A DNA stretch of 13,433 nucleotides from Flavobacteriaceae bacterium (GCA_947377425.1 CANCFZ010000044.1:1-13433); one strand, 5' to 3'. Shown: positions 1 through 7,924, numbered from the stretch's first letter. Program-made: numbers and translations. Notes: a model not told the origin generated them from the letters alone.

Positions 1-12
1 TTAGTTCTATTT

Positions 13-28
13 AATTTGCGAATTTGCG
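13..28. repeat. Tandem 8-mer AATTTGCG x2
   Basis: AATTTGCG occurs twice in direct succession just beyond the 3' end of the oxidoreductase gene. No gene or hairpin terminator is recognisable in bases 1-35; the window edge limits interpretation. Confidence 0.6.
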
Positions 29-35
29 GTCAATA

Positions 36-1004
36 TTATTTCTCGTTCATCGAATCAATAATCATATAAGCAACTCTTAAAGCTTCGGTTCCATCTTCTA
101 AAGTTACAATTGGAGCTGTATTGTTTACAATCGCATCGGCAAAAGTTTCTAATTCATCCAAAATAGCATTATTAGGTTCAACTTCTGGATTTGCAAAATA
201 AATTTGTTTTTTTTCGCCTTCTGCATTTTGTAAAATCATATCAAAATCACCCGGAACTTCTGGAGCTTCTTTCATTTTTACGACTTCACAAATCTTATCT
301 AAATAATCTACAGAAATGTAAGCATCTTTTTGGAAGAACCGTGACTTACGCATATTTTTCATCGAAATTCGGCTAGAAGTTATGTTGGCAACACAACCGT
401 TTTCAAATTCAATTCGAGCATTGGCGATGTCTGGTGATTGACTCAAAACAGAAACGCCACTTGCATGAACGGCTTTAACTTTTGATTTTACAACACTAAG
501 AATCGCATCAATATCGTGAATCATTAAATCTAAAACTACAGGAACATCAGTACCACGCGGATTGAATTCGGCAAGTCGATGCGTTTCAATAAACATAGGG
601 CTTTCAATCATATCTTTAACAGCTATGAATGCTGGATTGAATCTTTCAACGTGTCCAACTTGACCTTTTACATTATATTCTTTCGACAAAGCAATAATTT
701 CTTCGGCTTCTTCAACAGTGGTTGCAATTGGTTTTTCTATAAAAACATGTTTACCAGATTTTATTGAAACTTTGGCGCACTTGTAATGAGAAAGAGTAGG
801 AGTTACAATATCTATAACATCAACTGCATGGATTAATTTTGCAATGGTATCAAATTGTGTGTATCCAAATTCGGCTGCAATTTTGGCTCCATTTTCTTGA
901 TTTTCATCATAAAAACCAACTAATTCATATTTTTCTGATTGATTTAATAATCGTAAATGTATTTTTCCGAGATGACCAGCACCTAAAACGCCAACTTTAA
1001 GCAT
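36..1004 (-). CDS. Gfo/Idh/MocA family NAD(P)-dependent oxidoreductase
   Basis: A cytoplasmic sugar-type dehydrogenase of about 322 residues, the usual family length. The N-terminal Rossmann fold begins immediately with VGVLGAGHLG (residues 4-13, GxGxxG nucleotide-binding turn). The family EKP motif lies at residues 90-92, with its lysine in the active site. GHVERFNP (117-124) and DLMIHDID (159-166) form the start of the C-terminal alpha/beta substrate domain, including the catalytic-type histidine. I chose ATG at 1004 because the longer frame to 1022 starts with TTG, overlaps the -7 promoter box and adds six residues before the conserved MLKVGVLG start. The VGHVERFNP and MIHDID segments are reminiscent of UDP-N-acetylglucosamine 3-dehydrogenases (GnnA-like), but the substrate cannot be settled from sequence alone. 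It is divergent from pcm. The family call is secure; the substrate is unknown. Confidence 0.9.
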   Translation of the reverse strand: MLKVGVLGAGHLGKIHLRLLNQSEKYELVGFYDENQENGAKIAAEFGYTQFDTIAKLIHAVDVIDIVTPTLSHYKCAKVSIKSGKHVFIEKPIATTVEEAEEIIALSKEYNVKGQVGHVERFNPAFIAVKDMIESPMFIETHRLAEFNPRGTDVPVVLDLMIHDIDAILSVVKSKVKAVHASGVSVLSQSPDIANARIEFENGCVANITSSRISMKNMRKSRFFQKDAYISVDYLDKICEVVKMKEAPEVPGDFDMILQNAEGEKKQIYFANPEVEPNNAILDELETFADAIVNNTAPIVTLEDGTEALRVAYMIIDSMNEK

Positions 1005-1019
1005 AAAATAAAATTTTAT

Positions 1020-1027
1020 CAAAAATA
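1020..1027 (-). promoter_or_regulatory. -7 box of the oxidoreductase promoter
   Basis: On the minus strand this reads TATTTTTG, a full match to the Bacteroidetes -7 consensus TAnnTTTG. It would start transcription about 4-6 nt downstream, leaving a leader of roughly 10 nt before the ATG at 1004. No convincing -33 TTTG was found. Its position argues against the TTG at 1022 being the true start codon. Confidence 0.5.
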
Positions 1028-1035
1028 GTAATTAA

Positions 1036-1063
1036 TTGATAATTGGTAATTGATAATTGATAA
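1036..1063 (+). repeat. Four tandem heptamers TTGATAA
   Basis: Four consecutive 7-nt units read TTGATAA, TTGGTAA, TTGATAA, TTGATAA, followed by TTTG. They fill the short divergent space between the oxidoreductase and pcm promoters. The last units also create the spurious TTG start at 1057 of the longest pcm reading frame. A role in regulation or strand slippage is only speculation. Confidence 0.8.
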
Positions 1064-1101
1064 TTTGTTTTCTATTTTTACAAAATAAATACTTGCTCAA
1101 A

Positions 1102-1743
1102 TTGAAAGATACAAACAAACATCAAGGACTTAGAAATCAACTAGCTAAAATTCTTGAAGAAAAAGGAATTACTAATAAAAACGTTTTGGAAGCCATTAAA
1201 AAAATTCCGAGGCACTTGTTTTTGAATTCAAGTTTTGAAGATTTTGCCTATCAAGACAAAGCATTTCCTATTGCAGCAGATCAAACTATTTCGCAACCTT
1301 ATACCGTTGCATTTCAGAGTCAATTATTGGAAGTTAAAAAAGGAGATAAAATATTAGAAATTGGAACTGGTTCGGGTTATCAAACGGCAGTTTTAGTCAT
1401 TTTAGGTGCTAAGGTTTATACTATAGAAAGACAAAATGAATTGTTTAAAAAAACCTCTAGATTTTTGCCGACTTTAGGTTACAGACCAAAATCATTTATT
1501 TTTGGAGATGGATATATTGGACTTGAAAGTGAAGCACCTTTTGACAGTATTATTGTAACTGCTGGTGCGCCAATTATTCCACAACCATTAATGGCACAAT
1601 TAAAAATTGGTGGAAGATTAGTAATTCCTGTTGGTGAAAAAGAACAAATTATGACGATGTTGATTCGTAAAAATGAAACCCAATTTGAGAAACATGAAGT
1701 TGGAGATTTCAAATTTGTACCATTATTAGAAAATAAGAATTAA
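1102..1743 (+). CDS. pcm: Protein-L-isoaspartate O-methyltransferase
   Basis: A SAM-dependent cytoplasmic repair enzyme that methylates L-isoaspartyl residues in damaged proteins so they can revert to aspartate. The predicted protein is 213 residues, the normal size. Visible motifs are IPRHLF (35-40), the family signature QTISQPYTVA (61-70), SAM motif I LEIGTGSGYQ (85-94) and IVTAGAP (151-157). The open frame extends to a TTG at 1057, but that TTG lies in a heptamer repeat and adds a hydrophobic stretch atypical of the family. The TTG at 1102 gives the usual flavobacterial N-terminus, M-KDTnKHQGLRNQL. No ATG is available near that position, so a TTG start is inferred. A weak -7-like TATTTTTA lies at 1073-1080. 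Only 59 nt separate its stop from the next gene, and no terminator is visible. Confidence 0.93.
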   Translation: MKDTNKHQGLRNQLAKILEEKGITNKNVLEAIKKIPRHLFLNSSFEDFAYQDKAFPIAADQTISQPYTVAFQSQLLEVKKGDKILEIGTGSGYQTAVLVILGAKVYTIERQNELFKKTSRFLPTLGYRPKSFIFGDGYIGLESEAPFDSIIVTAGAPIIPQPLMAQLKIGGRLVIPVGEKEQIMTMLIRKNETQFEKHEVGDFKFVPLLENKN

Positions 1744-1802
1744 TTTACACAATACAATAAGAATTAGTATATTGTCGCTTTAAAATAATTTAAGAAGAAT
1801 TA

Positions 1803-4800
1803 ATGAAAAAAATTATTGCCATTTGTATTCTGTTTGTCAATGTTGCTATTGCACAAACAAGTGAGAAAAAAGTTTGGGATTTATTGCTAGCCAACAAGCG
1901 TGAAGATGCCAGAAAGTTGTTTGATAAAGAATTAAAATCCAAAGAAGAAACCAATGTTGATTATCTAATTTTAGATGCTATGTTGGAATATGAAATGGGA
2001 AAATTAGCATTCGATGATGAATACCTTCAAAAGTTCATCAAAATTTGTAAACAAAAGGAATATTTGTATCCATTATGGTACAAACCTTATTTCATGGATA
2101 ACGCTAATTCAAATGGTTATAATGATTTTACGTATAAAAAAATTGATTTATTAGCAGCTTCCGAAACATTTGGAAATGATCCGTTAGTTCTATATTTTAA
2201 AGCAATTTGCGACAGAAGAAGGAAGAATGAAGCTGGATTTTTGGCAAATATTAAAAAACTTAACGGAATTCAAGATTGGCAATATTGTGGTGTTTTTGAA
2301 AACCTAAACGATAGCGGTTTAGAAACTGAATATGAGCCAGAAGTTTATGCAAATAATGACAAACTTTTTGATGCCAATAGCAACGGAAAAGTGGGCTGGT
2401 ACAATCCGGTGAATAAACAAAATGAAGGCTATCATTTTTTTACCAATGAATCCGAATATGGTGAAGGAATTATTTATTCTCAAGTTTTTATTGATTCACC
2501 TTCTGATAAAGACGTAGTTTTAAATTTTGGAACGAGTTCATCGATTAAATTTTTTGTAAATGATGTTGAGATTTATGCCAATAATATGTCTGAGCATACC
2601 GATTTGAATGCTTATCGATTAAAATTCAAATTAACCAAAGGAACCAACCGATTATTGGTGAAATTTTCATCAAAAGGCAGTAATGATAATTTCTTTGTTT
2701 CATTAACTGATGAAGCAAACAATGTGATTTCTGATTTAACTTATGCAAATAGTTATAAACCATATAATAAGTCAACTTTAGAACAATTGAATCCAATTGA
2801 AATTAGTCCAAATTTCGAAACTTATTTTAAAGATTTAATTGTTAAAAATCCAGATAATGTGCTTTACAAAATTTTATTATTTGAAGCCTATTCTAACAAT
2901 AGTAAAAATGAGGAGGCAAATGATATTATTGAAGATTTGATCAAGAAATATCCAAAATCTTCCTTGATTCAAGTCTTGTTGATGACTAATTATTCCAATA
3001 AAAAAGAAACTCAAAAAGTTGAAGAGATTTCTAAAAATATGGAAGTTAATGATGAAAATTATTATTACAACATATTGAATAAAATTCAAGATCAAGATTG
3101 GATGAAAAGTGCCAATATTGTTGAATTAGAAAAATATCGTGATAAAGCGCATACCATAAAGTCAGATATGATAACGATTTTGTACGATTTTGTTTTAGCA
3201 TCAAGAAAAGCAGATGTTAATTTGATGATTGAAAAAATTGAAGAATTATTTGCCAAATCAGATAATAATGAGTTTTATATAACCACTTTTTCGGCTGTTT
3301 ATGAACAACTAAAAAACGATAAATCTAAAGCAATAGCAATGTTAGAAGATTTGGTTTCTAAAAAAGAAAATGTTTTAGCTTTAAATAAATTAAAACGATA
3401 TTATAAAGATGCCAATAGAAAGGCTGATGTTGAAAAAATCATACACGATTTAAGTAATGAATATGCTTATTCTAATGATTTTAGAAGCGATTATATTGAT
3501 GTTTTGATAGATGATAAAAAATACAATGATGCGTTAGTTGAAGTCGATAAAGCTTTAGCAAATTTTCCGTATTCATTTGATTTAATGCAAAAAAAAGGAA
3601 GAATTTATAATGATTTGAATAACATTAAAGATGCTGAAAAATATTTTAGACAGTCATTGTTGCACAATTCAGGAAATAGTTCGTTGCGAAAACAACTTTA
3701 TGACATTACAAAAACTCCAGATGAAATAGAAGAAGTTGCTACCAAAGACATCTATAAAGTAATAAAAGCAAGAAGAAATTCAACTCTAAAAGGAGATTTT
3801 GGAGTAACAACTTTGCTAGACGAATATATTGTAAATGTGTTGCCAGAAGGCGGAAGAAAATCAAAAGTTACTTATTTATATGAAATCACTTCTGAAAAAG
3901 GAATTGAAGAAATGAAAGAATACAATCTTCAATCTTCAAGTAATACTGTTTTGAAATCGGAAATTGTTAAGCAAGATGGTTCAATAGTTCCAGCAGAGGA
4001 AGGCGATGGAACGTTGGTTTTTACAGATTTGAAAATTGGCGATGTAATTTACATTCAATATGAGCGTTATGAAAATTCGTATGGAAGATTCTACAAAGAT
4101 TTTGATTTGTCGTGTTATTTTAATAGCTATTATCCAGCTGTAGAGGTTATTTTTGGATTTATATATCCACCAAATACAGAATATATTTCTGATTTTATAA
4201 ATGGAACGGTTGCTTCAACAACCAAAAAAATCAACAACAAAACTTGTATAATTTGGAAACGAACAAGCGTTCCTGCAATGGCTTTAAACGAAGCTTATGC
4301 TCCAAATTTTTCAGATTTGACTAATACTATTAGAATTAGCACCATTAAAACTTGGAAAGAAATTTCCAATTGGTATTCAGATTTAGTTAAGAAAAATTTG
4401 AAATTAGATAAAATTACTAAAAATACATTTGCAGAAATTTTCCCGAATGGCGTTACAGTAATTTCACAAGAAGAAATCGCTAAAAAAATATATACATATA
4501 TAGAAAACAACATCAAATACAGTTCTTTAGATTTTAGACAAAGTGGTTATGTTCCGCAAAAACCATCAAAAACTATTACTACTAAACTTGGAGATTGTAA
4601 AGATGTTTCGACACTTTTTGTAGCTTTATCACAATTAGCAGGATTAAAAGCTAATTTGGTTTTGGTAAGTACAAATGATAACGGATTTACAGCAATGTCA
4701 CTTCCATCAAATGATTTTAACCATTGTATTGTAAAAGTATTATTAGACAATAAAGAACAATTTTTAGAATTAACCGATAAATATTTACCATTCAAAGCAT

Positions 4801-5549
4801 TGCCAAGTAGTTTGTTTCACGCCAATGCATTGGTGATTTCATTTGATAAAGCAGAAAATGAAAAATCAAAAATTATTTCTATTCCATTTGATAATGCTTT
4901 AAGAAACATAGCAAATTCTATATCAGTAATTACAATTGATGAAAAATCTAAAAATTATGTAAATACATTTACTATTCAAGGAGCTAACAAATCTTATTAC
5001 AACGAATTATTTTCAGATGCAACAACAGAAGATGTTAGAAAGAAAAAATTTGAAGAAGATTATAATGCCAAATTAAAGAAAGTAGTTACGTTACAATCAT
5101 CAAAAACCATTAAAAATGAGGTTTATGATAAAGACATAACTTTTGAAACTCAATTTAATATTACTGAACGAATTCAAACTGTTGGAAATCTAAAAATTAC
5201 AGATATTCCATTCTTAGATAAAGTGTATACTCGCGATATCATTGCACTTGAAACCAGAAAATACGACATTGATTATTTTAGTTATGAAACCAGTAATGAA
5301 TATCATTCGGAAGTGATTTTAAATGTTGCTTCTGATAAAAAGTTCACTGAAATCCCAGAAAGCAAAACCTTTAAATTTAAAGGACATAACTATCAAATTA
5401 CCTTTGAGTTGATAAAACCAAATTCATTGAAAATTACTCGAACGGTGACTTTAAATTGGGATAAAATCTCAATAACAGATTATGTAGAATACAAAAAATA
5501 TGTTGATGATGTAATCGCTGCCGAAGAACAAATTGTAGGATTCAAATAA
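1803..5549 (+). CDS. Large exported TPR / DUF3857 / transglutaminase-like protein
   Basis: A 1248-residue exported protein. It has a signal peptide (MKKIIAICILFVNVAIA, cut before Gln18). Residues about 195-310 are beta-rich and resemble a PA14/galactose-binding jelly roll (region of FFVNDVEIYANN). TPR-like helical repeats span about 349-420 and 565-640. A DUF3857 beta-domain begins near residue 657. It is followed by a transglutaminase/protease-like domain with an apparently intact triad: Cys932 in LGDCKDVSTL, His974 in FNHCIV and Asp992 in ELTDKY. The C-terminal 250 residues are beta-rich. DUF3857-transglutaminase proteins are widespread in Bacteroidota envelopes, and their substrate is unknown; the fold suggests peptide or amide bond chemistry in the periplasm or at the cell surface. 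It sits downstream of pcm and may be co-transcribed with it. Domain calls are firm, the biological role open. Confidence 0.88.
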   Translation: MKKIIAICILFVNVAIAQTSEKKVWDLLLANKREDARKLFDKELKSKEETNVDYLILDAMLEYEMGKLAFDDEYLQKFIKICKQKEYLYPLWYKPYFMDNANSNGYNDFTYKKIDLLAASETFGNDPLVLYFKAICDRRRKNEAGFLANIKKLNGIQDWQYCGVFENLNDSGLETEYEPEVYANNDKLFDANSNGKVGWYNPVNKQNEGYHFFTNESEYGEGIIYSQVFIDSPSDKDVVLNFGTSSSIKFFVNDVEIYANNMSEHTDLNAYRLKFKLTKGTNRLLVKFSSKGSNDNFFVSLTDEANNVISDLTYANSYKPYNKSTLEQLNPIEISPNFETYFKDLIVKNPDNVLYKILLFEAYSNNSKNEEANDIIEDLIKKYPKSSLIQVLLMTNYSNKKETQKVEEISKNMEVNDENYYYNILNKIQDQDWMKSANIVELEKYRDKAHTIKSDMITILYDFVLASRKADVNLMIEKIEELFAKSDNNEFYITTFSAVYEQLKNDKSKAIAMLEDLVSKKENVLALNKLKRYYKDANRKADVEKIIHDLSNEYAYSNDFRSDYIDVLIDDKKYNDALVEVDKALANFPYSFDLMQKKGRIYNDLNNIKDAEKYFRQSLLHNSGNSSLRKQLYDITKTPDEIEEVATKDIYKVIKARRNSTLKGDFGVTTLLDEYIVNVLPEGGRKSKVTYLYEITSEKGIEEMKEYNLQSSSNTVLKSEIVKQDGSIVPAEEGDGTLVFTDLKIGDVIYIQYERYENSYGRFYKDFDLSCYFNSYYPAVEVIFGFIYPPNTEYISDFINGTVASTTKKINNKTCIIWKRTSVPAMALNEAYAPNFSDLTNTIRISTIKTWKEISNWYSDLVKKNLKLDKITKNTFAEIFPNGVTVISQEEIAKKIYTYIENNIKYSSLDFRQSGYVPQKPSKTITTKLGDCKDVSTLFVALSQLAGLKANLVLVSTNDNGFTAMSLPSNDFNHCIVKVLLDNKEQFLELTDKYLPFKALPSSLFHANALVISFDKAENEKSKIISIPFDNALRNIANSISVITIDEKSKNYVNTFTIQGANKSYYNELFSDATTEDVRKKKFEEDYNAKLKKVVTLQSSKTIKNEVYDKDITFETQFNITERIQTVGNLKITDIPFLDKVYTRDIIALETRKYDIDYFSYETSNEYHSEVILNVASDKKFTEIPESKTFKFKGHNYQITFELIKPNSLKITRTVTLNWDKISITDYVEYKKYVDDVIAAEEQIVGFK

Positions 5550-5556
5550 AAAACTT

Positions 5557-5591
5557 AAAAGCCATCTAGTTTAAAAAATAAGATGGCTTTT
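5557..5591. terminator. Bidirectional hairpin terminator between convergent genes
   Basis: An 11-bp perfect stem, AAAAGCCATCT (5557-5567) pairing with AGATGGCTTTT (5581-5591), encloses a 13-nt A-rich loop. T-runs follow on the plus strand (from 5588) and, on the minus strand, on the other side of the stem. It lies 8 nt after the stop of the DUF3857 gene and abuts the stop of the Fic gene, so it can end both transcripts. Confidence 0.85.
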
Positions 5592-5592
5592 T

Positions 5593-6642
5593 TTATTTAC
5601 TAATAATTTTTAAATAACGCTCTAAACATTCTTTTTCTATTTGAGCAACAAACAGTAAGAAATCTTCTTTATTGCCTGATGTTTGAGCAGTTTCTAAAGG
5701 TTGATAATACTTCATTCTTGATTCATAATCACCTTTTATATTGGCAATAACGTAGCCGTTTTGTAATAAAATTAAATTCATTACTAATCGTGAAGTTCTA
5801 CCATTTCCATCAATAAATGGATGAATAGTTACTAATCGTTCGTGCATTTCTGCTGCCAAAACAACAGGATGTAATTTTCCTTTATTTTCTTCAAACCAAA
5901 TGAAATAATCTTCCATTTGTTTTGGAACGATGAATGGTTGTGGCGGCATGTGACTACTACCTTTAATCATTACTTGCACACGGCGATAACGTCCAGCATC
6001 TTCTGGAATTATACCTCGCAATATCAAATTGTGAACCGATAAAAGTTCTCTTTCATTGAAAGGAAAATTGCGTTCCATTAATTGTTTTATGTATGAAATT
6101 GCTTCAACATGATTGATGGCTTCCAGATGTTCTCGCATGCTTTTTCCAGAAATTGTTAAACCTTCATTGATAACTAAATCTGTTTCACGAAGTGTTAATG
6201 TATTTCCTTCAATTCTATTGCTCTCAAAAGTATATTCAAGTTCTAGTGCTTGTGCAATTCTAAAGCTATCAAACTGACGAAATTTATCCAATTTTGATTT
6301 TAAACTATCAATTTCATCTAAAATACTTTGTAGATTTTTGGATATTGAACGCTTTATTGTTTTATAGTTATTTTCAATTTCTTCTTGAACCATGTTTAAG
6401 GCTTTCAAAGAAAATTCTTCATTACCAATTTCATAAAGAATTCGTTCTTTTAGCCAAGCAACCATTAAAGTTTCATAATCTAGCTCTAATACTTGTGCAA
6501 GTTTTACTACTTGGTCTCGTGTTGGTTTTCTGGATCCGCTTTCAAATTTACTAATCAATGCTTGATCAATATCAATTAGTTGTGCTAACTCACGAGTTTT
6601 GATTCCTTTTTGTTCTCGGGCATTTTTTAATAAATTTTTCAT
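5593..6642 (-). CDS. HTH-Fic fusion: Fic-domain AMP-transferase with N-terminal XRE-type DNA-binding domain
   Basis: A 349-residue protein. Residues 1-60 form an XRE/Cro-type helix-turn-helix (TRELAQLIDIDQALISKFESG). A linker helix runs over about 80-125, followed by a Fic domain. The Fic active-site loop is complete, HPFIDGNGRTSR (274-285), with His274 as catalytic base and DGNGR binding the nucleotide phosphates. The flap region is around AGRYRRVQV (216-224). The inhibitory-helix motif [S/T]xxxE[G/N] is present upstream as SNRIEG (141-146). This makes it a class II Fic protein carrying its own N-terminal inhibitor. Such enzymes usually transfer AMP from ATP to protein hydroxyls; the target is unknown. 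The HTH suggests that it binds DNA and may control its own promoter, where a palindrome overlaps the -7 box. There is no separate antitoxin gene beside it. Confidence 0.92.
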   Translation of the reverse strand: MKNLLKNAREQKGIKTRELAQLIDIDQALISKFESGSRKPTRDQVVKLAQVLELDYETLMVAWLKERILYEIGNEEFSLKALNMVQEEIENNYKTIKRSISKNLQSILDEIDSLKSKLDKFRQFDSFRIAQALELEYTFESNRIEGNTLTLRETDLVINEGLTISGKSMREHLEAINHVEAISYIKQLMERNFPFNERELLSVHNLILRGIIPEDAGRYRRVQVMIKGSSHMPPQPFIVPKQMEDYFIWFEENKGKLHPVVLAAEMHERLVTIHPFIDGNGRTSRLVMNLILLQNGYVIANIKGDYESRMKYYQPLETAQTSGNKEDFLLFVAQIEKECLERYLKIISK

Positions 6643-6665
6643 TGAAATTTAAAATGATTAAAATT

Positions 6666-6684
6666 GTCTTGACAAATTTAGTCA
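6666..6684 (-). promoter_or_regulatory. Candidate promoter/operator of the HTH-Fic gene
   Basis: On the minus strand, TAAATTTG (6673-6680) fits the Bacteroidetes -7 consensus and would give a leader of about 25 nt. It is embedded in the near-palindrome TGAC-AAATTTA-GTCA (6670-6684, plus-strand reading; only the outer spacer pair and the centre mismatch). A third GTC half-site lies at 6666-6668, giving GTC-TT-GAC next to GAC-n7-GTC. This is a plausible autoregulatory site for the protein's own XRE domain; that role is inferred. Confidence 0.5.
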
Positions 6685-6705
6685 TTTTTTTTGTAAAAAA
6701 AGTTT

Positions 6706-7164
6706 TTATTTGAATTCTTTTTTAATTCGAGCTAAATCACGTTTGGTATCATTTTCTTTTAATGATTCGCGTTTGTCGTAAGTTTTTTTACCACGAGCTA
6801 AACCAATTTCAAGTTTAGCTAATCCTTTTTCATTAGTAAATAATCGAAGTGGAATGATTGTTAAACCTTTAGTTTCAACACTTCGAGAAAGCGATTTTAA
6901 TTCACGTTTATTTAAAAGTAGTTTTCGTTCGCTACGAGCTTTATGGTTAAATTGATTTCCAAAAGCATATTCTTCAATAGAGGTGTTGATAGCAAAAAGT
7001 TCTCCATCATCATTAAACTCACAAAAACTTTCGGTTATGTTGGCTTTTCCTAATCGAATCGATTTTATTTCGGTACCTGTTAAAACAATTCCAGCCGAAT
7101 AGGTTTCGATAATTTCAAAATCAAATTTTGCTTTTTTATTGAGTATGTTGGCTGTTTTTATCAT
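6706..7164 (-). CDS. smpB: SsrA-binding protein SmpB (trans-translation)
   Basis: A cytoplasmic RNA-binding protein that delivers tmRNA to stalled ribosomes. Its 152 residues are the full family length. Family hallmarks are GIVLTGTEIKSIR near residues 25-37, SFCEF (46-50), and GLARGKKTYDKRESLKEND (about 123-141), whose basic C-terminal tail enters the mRNA channel. It ends in RDLARIKKEFK. It lies upstream of the HTH-Fic gene on the same strand with a 63-nt gap. That gap contains a separate Fic promoter candidate, so co-transcription is not required. The tmRNA gene itself is not in this window. Confidence 0.97.
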   Translation of the reverse strand: MIKTANILNKKAKFDFEIIETYSAGIVLTGTEIKSIRLGKANITESFCEFNDDGELFAINTSIEEYAFGNQFNHKARSERKLLLNKRELKSLSRSVETKGLTIIPLRLFTNEKGLAKLEIGLARGKKTYDKRESLKENDTKRDLARIKKEFK

Positions 7165-7171
7165 TCTGTGG

Positions 7172-7200
7172 CAAATGTACTAACAAAATAGCGAAACAAA
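7172..7200 (-). promoter_or_regulatory. Promoter of smpB
   Basis: On the minus strand, TTTG (7197-7200) and TACATTTG (7172-7179) are separated by 17 nt and match the Bacteroidetes -33/-7 pattern. The -7 box ends only 7 nt before the ATG at 7164, so the smpB transcript would have a leader of just a few nucleotides. Confidence 0.6.
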
Positions 7201-7239
7201 AAAGTAAAATTATTTACAGTCAAAAAAAAATCCAAACAA

Positions 7240-7251
7240 TGACATATATCA
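7240..7251 (+). promoter_or_regulatory. CRP/FNR-family-like binding site upstream of the outer membrane protein gene
   Basis: TGACATATATCA is a TGA-N6-TCA dyad with one mismatched pair, resembling the FNR consensus half-sites TTGAT-N4-ATCAA. Its centre (7245.5) lies about 41-43 nt upstream of the start site predicted from the -7 box at 7275-7282. That is the classic class II activator position. The site type and regulator are inferred from pattern and spacing. Confidence 0.4.
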
Positions 7252-7274
7252 GTTTTTATGAGAAAACTTAGCAA

Positions 7275-7282
7275 TAAATTTG
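7275..7282 (+). promoter_or_regulatory. -7 box of the outer membrane protein promoter
   Basis: TAAATTTG matches TAnnTTTG. A weak -33-like TTTT (7253-7256) lies 18 nt upstream. The predicted start site near 7287 leaves a leader of about 23 nt ending in an A-rich stretch before the ATG at 7310. The poor -33 fits a promoter that needs an activator. Confidence 0.55.
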
Positions 7283-7309
7283 TAGTATAATTTTAAAACT
7301 AAAAATAAA

Positions 7310-7924
7310 ATGAAAAAAATTTTATTAGTTGCAACGATAGCTTTATTTGGTTTAACTGCAAACGCTCAAGACAAAAAAGAAAGTAAAGGTTTAGAAGGAA
7401 CATGGTGGGTTGCTGGTCAAGTATCATTCGATTCTTCTAAAATAGGAGCTGCTAAAACAGATTCTAATATGTTTTTACCTATTGTAGGGACTTTTATTTC
7501 TCCAGATGTTACAATTGGTCTTGGGGTTGGTTCAATTTCTTCAAAAACAGTTAATGGAGCAGGTACTATAACAGCAGAAGGTAATACATTTGTTATTAAA
7601 CCATTAGTTAGAAAATATTGGAATATTTCGGGAGGTTTATTTTTCTACGGTCAAGCTGCTTTACCTATTATGATGGGAAAAGACAAAATTACTGATGGAA
7701 AAACTTCTTCTGTAGCTTTACAATTAGCTCCAGGTTTTGACTATATAGTGAACAAATGGTTAACTGTAGAAACTTCATTCACTATTTTTAGTGTAGGTTC
7801 TTCAACAGAAACACCAAAAGTTGGTGATAAAACATCAACATTTAATTTCAATGCAAACCCTATGAATTCAGTTGGTGATAGAAAAATCGGTGACTTACAA
7901 GTTGGTGTTAAATTCTTATTCTAA
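7310..7924 (+). CDS. Small outer-membrane beta-barrel protein
   Basis: A 204-residue exported protein with a clear signal peptide (MKKILLVATIALFGLTANA, cut before Gln20). The mature part is a succession of alternating hydrophobic/polar strands typical of an 8-stranded porin-like barrel: residues around TWWVAGQVSF, TIGLGVGSISS, FVIKPLVRKYW, GLFFYGQAALPI and WLTVETSFTIFSVG. It ends in LQVGVKFLF, with the terminal phenylalanine preferred by the BAM complex. It resembles the outer membrane beta-barrel domain proteins common in Flavobacterium. No ligand or specific function can be named. The gene is monocistronic: it has its own promoter, a possible CRP/FNR-type site and a strong terminator. Confidence 0.8.
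   Translation: MKKILLVATIALFGLTANAQDKKESKGLEGTWWVAGQVSFDSSKIGAAKTDSNMFLPIVGTFISPDVTIGLGVGSISSKTVNGAGTITAEGNTFVIKPLVRKYWNISGGLFFYGQAALPIMMGKDKITDGKTSSVALQLAPGFDYIVNKWLTVETSFTIFSVGSSTETPKVGDKTSTFNFNANPMNSVGDRKIGDLQVGVKFLF

Noticed and set aside
191..376. Plus-strand open frame of 61 codons (and similarly 579-767)
   Set aside because: Antisense to the well-supported oxidoreductase gene, with no family features; a by-product of its codon usage.
1005..1022. Longer N-terminus of the oxidoreductase from TTG 1022
   Set aside because: It overlaps the -7 box TATTTTTG; the ATG at 1004 places the Rossmann motif at its usual distance.
1036..1063. CRISPR-like repeats
   Set aside because: Units are 7 nt with no spacers; this is a simple tandem repeat.
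1057..1101. Longer N-terminus for pcm starting at TTG 1057
   Set aside because: The codon belongs to the heptamer repeat, and the added residues are hydrophobic and unlike the family start.
1749..1775. Inverted repeat ACAATA...TATTGT before the DUF3857 gene as an operator
   Set aside because: Six-base arms 15 nt apart in AT-rich DNA; too weak, and the near -7 match TATATTGT lacks the consensus G position.
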